This document shows, piece by piece, positions 6,523-16,700 of a stretch of DNA of 24,667 bases. Numbering within the stretch: position 1 is the first letter of the stretch; each line of letters begins with the position of its first letter. Source of the stretch: a virus. The notes below the pieces were generated by a model, which had not been told where the DNA came from, did not search any database, and was given only the letters and a program-made list of their open reading frames with translations. The stretch lies in IMG/VR virus record IMGVR_UViG_3300009790_000065, positions 1 to 24,667 of that record, one strand, 5' to 3'. The position numbers and the translations under genes are program-made.

Positions 6523-8120
6523 TGGCCCAACAGCAGAAACCTATAACTCCAGGCGACTTTCGTATAACCGAATGTTCCATCCAAACCTTTGGTGGACAGA
6601 TATACGATATAAATGACAAATGGGTTCAAGTAGACATATTTGAATCTATCTATTCTCCAAGTCTAGAGTTAATACTTACAATACAGGATGGTGTTGGGAT
6701 GCTTGAGACTCTTCCCATTATTGGAGAAGAGAAAATATTTATGACTATGTATACTGGCTCAGATCCTACCCGAGCCACTCGCATGATTTTCCATACGTAC
6801 AAGATAGAGGAAATAAAAGATACTGCGATGTCTGCCTCTACTTACAGGATTAGATGCTGTAGTCCAGAATCTGTTTTGAATACCAGACTGAGAGTCTATA
6901 ACTCATATGGACCTTTGCCTTATTCTGAAATGGCAAAGCAGATATATCAAGAATATTTTACCCTTGAGCTAAACAAAAGTCTATCTCCAGTTTACAAGAA
7001 AAATTTCAACATAGAGGATACGAAGGGTGGGTATGTAATAGCATTCCCAGGCATGAATCCTTTTGATGCTCTTTCTATGATCGCCCGAAGATCTATTACA
7101 CGAGTAGATAATACCATTCCTGGATCCCTTTTCTTTTTCTGGGAGACTCTACATGGGCACTATTTCAGAAGTGTAGAGACTATTATGAAGAGATATCAGG
7201 AGCATGTTGAGGATGGTCTCCTTGATGATATTCCGAAGTTTTTGGTCAGACCGAAAAATCTTCAGGATCCTGATAATCCAAACTCTGGCAGAAACGAAAA
7301 GGATTTCTTTACCATAGATCACTTCGAGCATGAGAACTATTTTGACACTCTCAAAAATATGCAGGAGGGGATGTACTCACGTAAACTGATCGGTCATAAT
7401 TTGATTGACATGGTAGTGGAACAGCATGAGTACTTCTATGATAGAGACGGATATTCACAGGGGCATCTCAAGAAGGATAGCATTCTTGCTTCGTCTGCGT
7501 CAATGGGACTCGCACCTTCTGGAGCAGAGAAAAAAGGTGCACAACATAATAAGTTTTCGCATGTAGAATATTTCCCTTTGAACGGGTCAGCATTCTATAA
7601 CAACGCAGGTAAGTGGAAGTTGAACAGAGGTTCGCAGATAGAACAACTACAATCTATGGTTCTAAATGTTACCATACCAGGAGACGATAGAGTAGAGGCA
7701 GGTACCTGTCTAACATTAGAACTGCCTTCTAGAGTTCCCCGTACACCGACCAACAAAGAGGTACTGAGATCGGGTGGATTTCTGGTTACAAGAGTACAAC
7801 ATAACTTTCGAGGTGGCGACTATAAAATGGTTCTCGAGGTTGTCAAGGATTCATACGAAGTCGAACTAAACAAAATCATTACAGTTCCAAATCATATGCA
7901 ACAACTTCACCCTGTCACATTGAAACCTCTTTCGGCAGGTGAGTCGTTTACACCAAAGAGTGTTCCAGGTAGAGCAAAAGATTCTGCTAGCGAGGACAGT
8001 GATACGGATCCAGATTTTTATGCTGTTTATTCTAATGTCGGTAAAAATGATCCAGTGCCAACTGGCCCAAGAGTTCCCGAAAAAGTTTCTTCTGACCAGA
8101 GAATACAGGAGACTCTATGA
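6522..8120 (+). CDS. 27: gp27-like baseplate hub protein
   Basis: This encodes 532 residues. The N-terminal part (residues 12-57: FRITECSIQTFGGQIYDIN, then FESIYSPSLELILTIQDG) is the first tube-like domain of gp27/gpD-type hubs. YRIRCCSPESVLN near 108-120 and AFPGMNPFDALSMIARRS near 174-191 are the family's second and third blocks. GGFLVTRVQHNFRGGDYKMV near residues 423-442 is the closing strand pair also seen in VgrG hubs. A trimer of gp27 forms the torus that joins the tube (through gp54/gp48) to the gp5 spike. T4 gp27 is 391 residues, so this one carries about 80 extra residues after residue 455. They are rich in Pro, Ser and Asp and probably disordered (for example residues 478-532). The stop overlaps the ATG of the spike gene (ATGA), so the two are coupled. 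Confidence 0.82.
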   Translation: MAQQQKPITPGDFRITECSIQTFGGQIYDINDKWVQVDIFESIYSPSLELILTIQDGVGMLETLPIIGEEKIFMTMYTGSDPTRATRMIFHTYKIEEIKDTAMSASTYRIRCCSPESVLNTRLRVYNSYGPLPYSEMAKQIYQEYFTLELNKSLSPVYKKNFNIEDTKGGYVIAFPGMNPFDALSMIARRSITRVDNTIPGSLFFFWETLHGHYFRSVETIMKRYQEHVEDGLLDDIPKFLVRPKNLQDPDNPNSGRNEKDFFTIDHFEHENYFDTLKNMQEGMYSRKLIGHNLIDMVVEQHEYFYDRDGYSQGHLKKDSILASSASMGLAPSGAEKKGAQHNKFSHVEYFPLNGSAFYNNAGKWKLNRGSQIEQLQSMVLNVTIPGDDRVEAGTCLTLELPSRVPRTPTNKEVLRSGGFLVTRVQHNFRGGDYKMVLEVVKDSYEVELNKIITVPNHMQQLHPVTLKPLSAGESFTPKSVPGRAKDSASEDSDTDPDFYAVYSNVGKNDPVPTGPRVPEKVSSDQRIQETL

Positions 8121-10063
8121 TGTATCCTGAATGGAAATGGTGGGTTGGTGTTGTTGAGAATCGTCACGATCCCTTAAAAATAGGTCGTTGTCAGGTTCGT
8201 ATAATGAGTTATCACTCTCCAGACCTGAGGAAGATGCCAACTGAAATGCTACCTTGGGCAGTTCCAATGACACCGATTAACTCTGCTTCACAAACAGGAG
8301 TAGGATGGTCACCGACAGGTCCAGTAGAAGGAACTCACGTCGTAGGATTTTTTAGAGATGGTGAGGATGGTCAGGAACCTGTGATGATGGGTACACTTCC
8401 TGGAGTACCAAAGAAGGGTGGTGATAAAGCAGGAGGTCCGTTCAAGGATAATCGTTGGAGAAATACTCAATCGATGTACGAACTTGGTGGGGAGAATGGT
8501 GCCTTCGCTAAGAATATTAAAACAGGAATGCCTGACATCGAGGGATCAATACCTCGTCGTCCAGGGTCGTTTGTCTTTACACAAAAAGGACAACAGGTAG
8601 ATGCTACAGCATCCGTTGTGACTTTGAATAATACTTTCAAACTCTGGGAACTTGATCCAACTCCTTATCCAAGTAAACGTCTGATACAGATGCCGACAAC
8701 TCCAAGGACTGCCTTGGGTTACGATGATCTAAGAGGAGCACATGGGTTTGCCCAAGATGAGTTTGAACCGACTAAGTTATCTGATGCGGCAAACGTAGAA
8801 AAGTCACAGGTCTATATTAGAGAAGGTGGTAGAAAAGTTATTGGACAGTTTGAGCTGGCGAGATCACAAAGTCAGATGGGAAAGAAACTTCCTAACAGTT
8901 TCCAGGAACCACCTCAGTTTTACAAGGCACGTTACCCTTATAATCATGTAATCGAAACTGAATCGGGTCACTTAGTTGAGAGGGATGATACACCACAGGC
9001 AGAGAGACTTCTGTGGCAACATAGAACAGGTACCTTCACTGAGTTTGGTCCAACAGGCATTCGAATAGAACGGACACATGCTGATCGATTCGATACGACA
9101 ATCGGAAACTCGCACGAAGGAGTAGTTGGTTTTAAGGCAATAACGGGTTCAGGTATTCATCTGAATGCCACTGGTTCTGAGATTGTATTAAAAGGTTCAG
9201 GATCTTCTGAGATTAATTTTGAGACTGCCTCAGGAAATATGAATATCAATCTTGGTGGTTTCCATGTCGAGAATAATAAAGGGACACTCTTTATGTCAGG
9301 ATCTTTCTTCGGAACGATTGCTGATATGTATTCCATGGGTGGGCCAAACGGATCTTTGTTATGGTCTGCTGTGCCTGATCCTGAGGATCCCAAAAACAAT
9401 ATGGGTAAACTGGCTATCAAGACTCGAGCAGTTGAGTTTACAGGTGCTTCCGATATTTCAGGAGCATCCTCAGGAAATATCAACTGGTCACCGAAGGGTG
9501 GATTTTTAGTAAAGGGTGGTTACAGTAAGGAGTTCTATACAAATGAGTTTATAGGCAACAACAGAACTCCTGGGACTGACTGGAATGCGAAAGAGATTGA
9601 GGCGATGATGGGTAACATCGTTCTCAAAGTAAACACAGGTAATCCGAAACTCGGTGCGATTGAGTTTATCGTGAAACCTGCTCCGATTCCAGATATGGTT
9701 GATATGCCTACGAATCTAAACGGATTAACATTTTTCAAACTGAATCCTGTAGCGACTCAGTCGATTATGATGCAGACTCCTACGTTTATTGATACGACTG
9801 CTACGATAGCTACCTTTCATAAAACAGGGTTAGCGATTCTCGACTACGGAGCACTGTCAATGATAAAATCAAAACTGATGTTGCTGGATTCAAAGTTAAC
9901 ATTCATCGGTGGAGTCGGTGCTTCGCCTGCAGTACTTGGCGATCAGTTTGCCACGGAGTATGCGGCACACTTACACCTGTCACCAGCAGGACCGACTGGA
10001 CCACCTACGACAGCAGCTAAAGTTATGACACTGTTGTCTAAAAAAGTTATTTTCGGAGGATAA
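8117..10063 (+). CDS. 5: gp5-like central spike protein without lysozyme domain
   Basis: This encodes 648 residues, starting MMYPEWKWW. Residues 8-100 are the OB-fold (WVGVVENRHDPLKIGRCQVR, LPWAVPMTPINSAS, GTHVVGFFRDGEDGQEPVMMG), as in gp5 and VgrG. Residues 280-335 hold the HVIETESGHLVERDD ... LLWQHRTGTFTEFGPTGIRI block that leads into the triple beta-helix, and residues 340-600 are repetitive strands rich in Gly, Asn and Ser. Near the end, HLHLSP (His618, His620) and GPTGPP recall the H-x-H apex of other phage spikes. T4 gp5 has a lysozyme domain between OB-fold and helix. Here residues 100-280 show no lysozyme Glu/Asp/Thr pattern that I can see, as in many marine T4-like phages. The trimeric spike pierces the outer membrane. 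It lies right after the hub gene. Confidence 0.82.
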   Translation: MMYPEWKWWVGVVENRHDPLKIGRCQVRIMSYHSPDLRKMPTEMLPWAVPMTPINSASQTGVGWSPTGPVEGTHVVGFFRDGEDGQEPVMMGTLPGVPKKGGDKAGGPFKDNRWRNTQSMYELGGENGAFAKNIKTGMPDIEGSIPRRPGSFVFTQKGQQVDATASVVTLNNTFKLWELDPTPYPSKRLIQMPTTPRTALGYDDLRGAHGFAQDEFEPTKLSDAANVEKSQVYIREGGRKVIGQFELARSQSQMGKKLPNSFQEPPQFYKARYPYNHVIETESGHLVERDDTPQAERLLWQHRTGTFTEFGPTGIRIERTHADRFDTTIGNSHEGVVGFKAITGSGIHLNATGSEIVLKGSGSSEINFETASGNMNINLGGFHVENNKGTLFMSGSFFGTIADMYSMGGPNGSLLWSAVPDPEDPKNNMGKLAIKTRAVEFTGASDISGASSGNINWSPKGGFLVKGGYSKEFYTNEFIGNNRTPGTDWNAKEIEAMMGNIVLKVNTGNPKLGAIEFIVKPAPIPDMVDMPTNLNGLTFFKLNPVATQSIMMQTPTFIDTTATIATFHKTGLAILDYGALSMIKSKLMLLDSKLTFIGGVGASPAVLGDQFATEYAAHLHLSPAGPTGPPTTAAKVMTLLSKKVIFGG

Positions 10064-10539
10064 TGGCTTTAGTACCGAGTTCTTTTCAAGCAGGATTAGC
10101 ACCATTGAACGCACCATCAGCATCGGGAGCATTGACAGCCCAAACGATTATGATGGCATTTCAAACTTACGCTCTTGCGGCACAGAACTCGATGGGATTG
10201 CCTACATTGGTTATGCCTGGATTTTCTGGAGGTCTTTCTTCACTCCAGGGATCGATGGCGACACCAGTTCCTTCGGGTGCTATATTTGCTTTGAACTTAG
10301 CAACTGCTATAAATACTGCGTGGATGTCTTTGCAGACACAGTTTCAGACTGCTCCTGTAGTAGCGAATATGGCATCATTACAACAGTCACTTAATCCAGT
10401 ATGTGCTGTTCCTGTACCTTCTGGACAGCAGTTTATTATGGGATTGGTGCAAGCAGTACATACATATTGTATGACATCAACAATAACAGGGGTGATCCCA
10501 GGATCTCCTCCAATACCATTCACAGGACCTCCGATTTAA
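10063..10539 (+). CDS. Small protein with three internal repeats, next to the spike
   Basis: This encodes 158 residues that I do not recognise. The ATG overlaps the spike gene stop (TAATG), with GGAGGA right before it. The protein is rich in Ala, Pro, Ser and Gln, nearly free of charge, and has no signal peptide. It is built of three repeats starting at residues 21, 71 and 120: each begins Ser-Gly and, ten residues after the Gly, has Ala-[Phe/Ile/Val]-[Gln/Asn/His]-Thr (for example AFQTY, AINTAW, AVHTYC). Repeats 2 and 3 are preceded by PVP. Spacing is 50 and 49 residues. The helix in each repeat is amphipathic. A spike-tip, spike chaperone or trimer adaptor role is inferred from position and from the threefold internal repeat. 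It does not look like a PAAR protein. Function is unproven. Confidence 0.85.
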   Translation: MALVPSSFQAGLAPLNAPSASGALTAQTIMMAFQTYALAAQNSMGLPTLVMPGFSGGLSSLQGSMATPVPSGAIFALNLATAINTAWMSLQTQFQTAPVVANMASLQQSLNPVCAVPVPSGQQFIMGLVQAVHTYCMTSTITGVIPGSPPIPFTGPPI

Positions 10540-10541
10540 TT

Positions 10542-13500
10542 ATGGGTGCGATAAAAACAGAAAAAGCAAAAGAAGCAGACCAGGCACTGATTGATGCTCC
10601 ATCAAATGCAGTAGCAACACGAACTCGTTTACTTAACGAAATCGAGGCGATGCGTGAACTTATGATGGATCCGGATGAAGATGGTTACAAGTACACTACA
10701 GGGCGAGCACTTATGCACCCTGGGTCAAACTATGCTGGAAACTTACACGATACAGGAAAAAGGATCGGTCAACTGAACTGTATTTTTAAGGGATACGATC
10801 CAGATCACTTGATGAATTTTGAGTTGGGTGCTTTCAATGATTTCCAAGATGCACCTGATGTCTATGCTTCTACTGTAGAGCAACTTACAGTGATGGTTGT
10901 TTCATTAGATGGAACAGAAGAAGTTCCTATGAGCAACGTAGTCGGTTCTTTTCATATGGTTGGAGCAAATCAAGTCTCGAACTACATCGGCGATTATTAT
11001 CTTGTACAAAACTACGATACACAAGAACTCTATAATATTGACGACGATGTTGGCGTATATGTTTCACCTGCTCCTTACATACCACAAAATGTAATCAATG
11101 GAGAAATCGCTGTCAAACCTGAAGATGGAGATTATCTTGCTCCGACCGATGCTAGTGATACTAGATTTGATTTTAGAATATCAAATAATGGAGTAACGGT
11201 AACCGATATCTATGAACCAGAACTTATACATAACATCAAGGTAAACTCTGTATCCAACGATGTTTCTTTCATTGTTTCTGAGACTCTATTAAGTGGTGAT
11301 AAGACGATGGAACTCGATACCTTATCTACTGTCAATACAACTACTATGTCAGTAGATATTGTATGTACGAATCAGATAGAAAGAGGGAATACAGGATTTG
11401 ATGTTTCTGATAAGGTCCAAGGATTATCCTCAGGTGCTTTCGGTTATGTTGGATCCGTGAATACATCATTCCGATGGACAATGACACAGAATAGTGTTAT
11501 TCTTACTGACAACCTCGTTTCTACGATTGAAGGATTTGAACAGGATGCGTTGAGTCAGAAATACGGAACGATGAATTTGGTTAGTTATACTGCCGCAAAC
11601 GGAGACTCATTTCCAGCACGAATAACTTTACACCATCAACTAAGAGAAGGTGTGGCAAATACCAGAGATGGGCAAGTCTATGTTTCTCCTTCAGCAAATA
11701 TGGCTACGCTCGCTCCACCTTCCTTCGGCAAAACTTTGCCTCTTAGGAGATGGAGGGATCACGATGACGATAATCCTGCGCATACAACTGGTTTATTGGC
11801 AATCATAACTGCCAGAGGTCTACAGATGAACTTAGATTGGTTCGTTGCTAATAATAGACATGAGGGTGGCCAAGATCCTCAACTCATTACCAAGTTGAAT
11901 AATGATGAGTTCGTTCCTTACATAGGATGGGCAGCAAATACTGATTACGATATCGTCAAAGCATCAAGACCATCGGAATATCAATCGAGTGCCGCAAATA
12001 ATGGAAGTGGTGGGGTACAGTATTCGACATCTAGAAGTACAATCAGACCAAGTGAAAACTATCCGAATATAGAGGCAAATCCTTTTTCTCCTGCGAGTGT
12101 AAACGATATGCCAGCAGATAGTGCTCCATATCAAGGAAAATATGTACATTGGGATGATTCCTATAACAGTGGTCAAGGAGCAGTCGCATACGCAGTACAT
12201 TCTGAACTTAGATGGAGGTATCAACCTAATCCATTTCTATTAGACTATGATAGAAACGATGCTGGAAATGCTACTCTTAACCCAGCACAACTTCCAGGGT
12301 ATTATAGTGGTCATACTCCAGGAGTCAACAAGCAACTCGATATTGAAACTATCAGAGATATGGAAGCACCCGATGCTATGAAGGCAGGATTCGCTAGACT
12401 GACTGGTCAAGAATATGATGGATATTCAAGTAATACAGGTGGATTCAGATGGAATACAGACGGAGATGTTCCTACAGGTGCCTCAGCATCATTGGCGTGG
12501 ACAACTCCTGGTACGAATACTTATAGTGTCCCTTCTTGGACCAGGGATGCCATCGCTGGAGGTGGCTCACCGACAGGTGGAGCAGGAGTTTCTTTTCCAA
12601 TGCCTGACGGAAATGGAAACTTCAATACTTACAACGGACTGATAGCAAATCAGGCAAATACGACTTCGCCTTCTTATCCATTTTCATCGGGAACACACTA
12701 TGAGCCAGGTACGTATTACATTAAGCAAAATAATCAATATGGTCCAAGAATCTATAAGTTGACTGGGACATATGTTCAAAATACGACTGTTCATACTGTT
12801 GCTGCTAACGTATTTCTAGGTATCTCAGGATCAACTACAACTTACTACAATCATCATATTGTATTTGATGCTGAAGAATATCAGAATGAAGTTAATTTAT
12901 TGGGAAGAGTTTTTGACAGTAATGATTTTTATGCCTATGTTGACGTAATGAAACAAAGGATGATAGCGATTCACAGTTATCAATCGACACCCTCTCCTGG
13001 AGTTACCAAATATCATACTTATGCTGATGGGAACTGGGATCTTTATTTTGGTGATACTCCAAATCAAAGTTTAGGATATTCTAATAACAAACCAGGTCTC
13101 GTAATCTATACAACTGGCAATAATGCTGGTAACCAGGCAATCGATCGCGATTCAGCAACTTGGGATTTGGTATTGGATAATATTGAAGTTTGTCGGGAGT
13201 TCAGAAATGAATACTTGGCACAAATGAATAACTTCACAAACTCGAATAGTGAGAAAAATGGATTTACCTTTAATTTCACTTACGATACAAATACATTATA
13301 TTTAGCGATTAAAAATACTGCTGATGCCCTTATACAATGGAAGGCGACTTTCGAGGAAAGGATGGGTTACCCCAGTGCGAACCAGGATTCTGGAGGACAT
13401 GGTAACTCTAAAGGCAGTGGATATTCAAAAGAACTATGGGAATTTATTGATGTTCTCGTAGGAGATACTATTGGACCCTTAAAGAAAGCATCAAATGCGA

Positions 13501-13571
13501 TTCTCAATCTCGACCTCCTCTACGACGATGTCGTCAGGAACAGAAAAAAATACAGGGTATTCTCCTCTTAA
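10542..13571 (+). CDS. Unrecognised 1009-aa structural protein
   Basis: I choose the ATG at 10542 (MGAIKTEKAKEADQALIDAP), two bases after the upstream stop. An open extension back to 10401 would overlap the 158-aa gene by 139 bases in another frame and reads as out-of-frame noise. The ribosome site at 10542 is weak, suggesting coupling to the upstream gene. Residues 1-45 are helical. Residues 90-330 are beta-rich (VYASTVEQLTVMVVSLDG, YIGDYYLVQNYDT). Residues 480-760 are rich in Asn, Gly, Ser, Tyr and Pro, as in fibre or spike-like surface proteins. The C-terminal 150 residues are mostly helical (CREFRNEYLAQMNNF, LWEFIDVLVGDTIGPLKKAS). Two Cys only. It lies in the baseplate operon between spike and wedge genes, so it is probably a baseplate periphery or host-contact protein. 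I recognise no named family. Confidence 0.8.
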   Translation: MGAIKTEKAKEADQALIDAPSNAVATRTRLLNEIEAMRELMMDPDEDGYKYTTGRALMHPGSNYAGNLHDTGKRIGQLNCIFKGYDPDHLMNFELGAFNDFQDAPDVYASTVEQLTVMVVSLDGTEEVPMSNVVGSFHMVGANQVSNYIGDYYLVQNYDTQELYNIDDDVGVYVSPAPYIPQNVINGEIAVKPEDGDYLAPTDASDTRFDFRISNNGVTVTDIYEPELIHNIKVNSVSNDVSFIVSETLLSGDKTMELDTLSTVNTTTMSVDIVCTNQIERGNTGFDVSDKVQGLSSGAFGYVGSVNTSFRWTMTQNSVILTDNLVSTIEGFEQDALSQKYGTMNLVSYTAANGDSFPARITLHHQLREGVANTRDGQVYVSPSANMATLAPPSFGKTLPLRRWRDHDDDNPAHTTGLLAIITARGLQMNLDWFVANNRHEGGQDPQLITKLNNDEFVPYIGWAANTDYDIVKASRPSEYQSSAANNGSGGVQYSTSRSTIRPSENYPNIEANPFSPASVNDMPADSAPYQGKYVHWDDSYNSGQGAVAYAVHSELRWRYQPNPFLLDYDRNDAGNATLNPAQLPGYYSGHTPGVNKQLDIETIRDMEAPDAMKAGFARLTGQEYDGYSSNTGGFRWNTDGDVPTGASASLAWTTPGTNTYSVPSWTRDAIAGGGSPTGGAGVSFPMPDGNGNFNTYNGLIANQANTTSPSYPFSSGTHYEPGTYYIKQNNQYGPRIYKLTGTYVQNTTVHTVAANVFLGISGSTTTYYNHHIVFDAEEYQNEVNLLGRVFDSNDFYAYVDVMKQRMIAIHSYQSTPSPGVTKYHTYADGNWDLYFGDTPNQSLGYSNNKPGLVIYTTGNNAGNQAIDRDSATWDLVLDNIEVCREFRNEYLAQMNNFTNSNSEKNGFTFNFTYDTNTLYLAIKNTADALIQWKATFEERMGYPSANQDSGGHGNSKGSGYSKELWEFIDVLVGDTIGPLKKASNAILNLDLLYDDVVRNRKKYRVFSS

Positions 13572-13752
13572 GGATCAACCTATACCTGATGAGTTGAAGC
13601 AAGAGAAACCATTTACTGATAATAAATGGATTCATCCTGAACATTGGAAAATGCATTCCGAGTCTGCTGAACTCCTTCAAGAGATGGTAGATGATATACA
13701 AGGAAGTATTTCTGAATTAGAAAAACTAAAAGAGAAAGTAACGAGTGGCTGA
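13528..13752 (+). CDS. Small acidic helical protein, unknown
   Basis: This encodes 74 residues starting MSSGTEKNTGYSPLKD. The first 44 bases overlap the end of the 1009-aa gene, and the stop overlaps the GTG of the next gene. A longer form from an ATG at 13495 (85 residues) is possible, but its first residues are Ser/Thr-rich and look like out-of-frame reading. Neither start has a clear ribosome site. The C-terminal half (HSESAELLQEMVDDIQ, SISELEKLKEKV) is a strongly amphipathic, acidic helix, probably a coiled coil. The N-terminal half has a Pro-rich link and WIHPEHWKM. Its position and close coupling to both large neighbours suggest a small adaptor or chaperone for one of them, which is inference only. 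Confidence 0.65.
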   Translation: MSSGTEKNTGYSPLKDQPIPDELKQEKPFTDNKWIHPEHWKMHSESAELLQEMVDDIQGSISELEKLKEKVTSG

Positions 13753-16700
13753 TGATAAATGGAGTAGTCTAACTTTTGCGACCAATAACACTTCGGCGAT
13801 CAAAGGATTCTTATCCGATATTGATGGCTGTATAAAGGTCGTAAAACAGTTAGCTCAACTCGCACAATCGAACGTAGCATTCCTACAACTTCTCCTGACA
13901 GGATTGGCAAATCCTTTTTTCATTGCCATCCAAGTTTTATGTCAGGCGATTGAGGACTATGTAAACTCTCTTTTCAATGTGGGTATCTATTATATGATTG
14001 TCCACTCTGGAAATACTGATCTCGAAAGAGTTGCTAAGTTTAAAGAAACTGCTAAGTTCAAATATCCTGGTCAGCTCTTACAAGATGTCATGTCAATCGA
14101 AGATACTTCGGTCGCTTATGAGATGTTACAAATGGCAATGCGTATTAACTCTGCTCTTCCAGATTCACAAAAGGTAAGAGATGCTGAGAGGATCCGTCGA
14201 CCCGATTACATTTCAGGTCAGTTCCTTAAACCATACGAAATATCTGCTAAGGAGTACGTCTCAAATATTGGTATTAGGACTGCTCAGAAGTTGAGTCCTG
14301 CTGAGAAAAAGAATATAGCACTTAGATACATTTACAATGGCATCAAAGATGATGTTTTTATCGTCAAAGCATTTGTAAAGAAGTATGGATCTAAGGCTAA
14401 AGCGATCATCGCAGAACGTGAAGGCAAATCAGACTTAGGAAATATTACAGAGGACGAAGGTATAAATGACGGAGTCCTGGGAACTACTGCTCGAGCCACT
14501 GAGTTTTTATTCGATTCAGGATTGGCATACGTTGGTAGAAAAGCAGAGGCACTTGGACTTACACAGTTATCTCCTGGAGACGTACTCGATGCTATGGGAT
14601 CTGCCTTAAACGACAAAGGTGATTTCAATAGGCCAGGAGCACCTCTTTTTGAACTTCATACCTCAGAAGACAAAGAGGGTAGAAAAGAAGAAAGAATAAA
14701 AAATCCACAGAACTATTATTTTGCTAAGTCACAGCAGGCACAACTCGGTGCGATTCTTAATAATACTGCCGCAACAAATAAGGGTGCTGTAAAAGCAAAA
14801 CTAGATGCTATCAATGCTTCTATCGGACAACTCGAGGGGAATACTGAAACAGTCTATGGCGAGTTAGGAAAACCTAAGAGAGATAAGTTCGGTCGACCGA
14901 AACTCTTTGGTTACAATGCTGGATCGACTGCTGGAACTCCTTTCAAGGGAAGTGATTTTGGTTTCTTCAAATCAGTCCCTTACGAACAGTCGCTTGACCA
15001 GGAACTTGATAGTGGATTTTCAAAATATTCAGGTGCCATCTTTTATGTTGGTGCCGCAACAATAGATTCTATACCTACTGGAACTCTTGAACTTCTTGGT
15101 AGAGTCTTTAACGGATTCGATAAGTATTTTTCAGATCTTGTTTCACGTATCAATATGGCATTCGGTGAGCATACAAAACAAAGATCTATTCACTTGAGAA
15201 ATGTTTGTCAGGTCGTCGCATCGAAACCAACTTCGGCAGCAGCAGAATCAAATCCTTTCTTTCCAAAAAGCAAAGTAGATGAGACCTTTTTCAAAATCGA
15301 GGATGGTACTATTCTTATTGGAGAAACAAGTAAGAATACAGTCATAGTAATAAAGAACGAGAGAACAGAAAAAGAAGATATTATAGCAGTCGACGATAGA
15401 GGGAATGTATACAATCCTTATTCGACTCTTACTGCTACGATGGATAAAAATAAATCTATGATTTCTCAGGATGTTGTGGGAGCATTCGGGACACCTACGG
15501 GAGATCCTTCGCCACCCGATATTACCTTCTCACAAGATTTGTCATCAAGTTATTCTGCTCAAAGATTAAGAATAATGCCTTATACAAATGCTCAAGGCAA
15601 AGGGAAATACGAACCGATCGAAGGATTACCTTTCCAGCCAGGAGAGTTAGTTTATGTTGCTATTGAAGATGGATCTGGGACTATAGATATCAATAGAGAA
15701 GTAGTCGGAGCAGATATTAAATCTTGTGTCCTTGGAACTTTCAATACTGAACTTGGTGAGTTTGGTGAATATGAGTTTCCACCTTCTATCGCTCCAGATT
15801 TTGCCCCGAAAATAACAGCAGCTGAGTTCTTCCCCGATTTTGCTTTCGCAGTACGGAACACAATACTGGGATTTACGCAGTTCCTTCGGGGTCTCGCAAA
15901 AGGTGGTGCCAATGCCCTATCTGAAATCGTGCAGTTACTTGACGATGTTATTCAGTTTCTCAAAGATTTAGAAGCAGGTATCGTTAGATTTTTAGTTTGG
16001 TTACAGTCGCTGGCACAGTTGGCTGACTCTGGAATCTATGCCGTAACCTTCTCTGCCAACGGAAAGGCAGGACTACAGAAAAAGTTAGATGAGCTAAAGA
16101 CGGCAGACGGAGCACCTCCTGGGCACTTAAAATATTCTTTCGCTGTTCTGTTATTAGGAGCAGAAAGTGACTTCAATGCTTTCCTTAATTTCTTGAACAC
16201 AAACCAAGCATTCAAGAATTTTGATAATGCTAGAAAACTATATGGTGGACTTCTAGAGCAATCGTTGAAAGGATTTGAGGAAGATGTTAAAGATCAGTTA
16301 GCAGAAACTCTACGAAGAGGTAGACACTTTCAGAGCATGTTCCAAGAGGATACTGAAAGAAATAGTGATCTGAACAAAGATCTTGCTGTTTACCCAGACC
16401 AGCAAAGAGATGGATTATTGACTAGAGTGGATACCAGTGCTGGTGGAACTGATAAGTTCGATAATGGTGGTAGAGGTAAAGAGGGAAGTGGTGGATTTGT
16501 TGCCGAGTCTGATGCTGAGAATGCTCTACTGAATGCTCAGCAAGCAATGAGAGATGCGAATGGTGGTCTAACAAATAATATCCTCGATGCTTCTTTGTTT
16601 GGTTTCGATACAAATCAAATGAGAGATCAAGCAAATAAGTTGAAGTTCTTTTGGAGATTCGATGTTGAAAGACTGACAGCGACTGAAGAAAGATCGATGA

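Noticed and set aside
8400-8960. Possible lysozyme domain between OB-fold and beta-helix of the spike
   Set aside because: The segment is about the right place, but I see no T4-lysozyme-like Glu/Asp/Thr catalytic pattern or helical core. It is Pro/Gly-rich linker and strand sequence.
10308-10315. TATAAATA, an exact T4 late-promoter box on the plus strand
   Set aside because: It lies inside the 158-aa gene in repeat 2, more than 220 bases before the next start, and has no supporting context. A chance match in AT-rich coding DNA is likely.
10401-10541. Upstream extension of the 1009-aa frame
   Set aside because: It overlaps the 158-aa gene in a different frame, reads as Cys/Tyr-rich noise and would remove the natural ATG next to the upstream stop.
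13544-13550. Seven-A run (A AAA AAA) in slippery phase near the end of the 1009-aa gene
   Set aside because: A -1 slip would only add about 15 residues before a stop and does not lead into the following small gene, which lies in the other frame. Probably just Lys codons.
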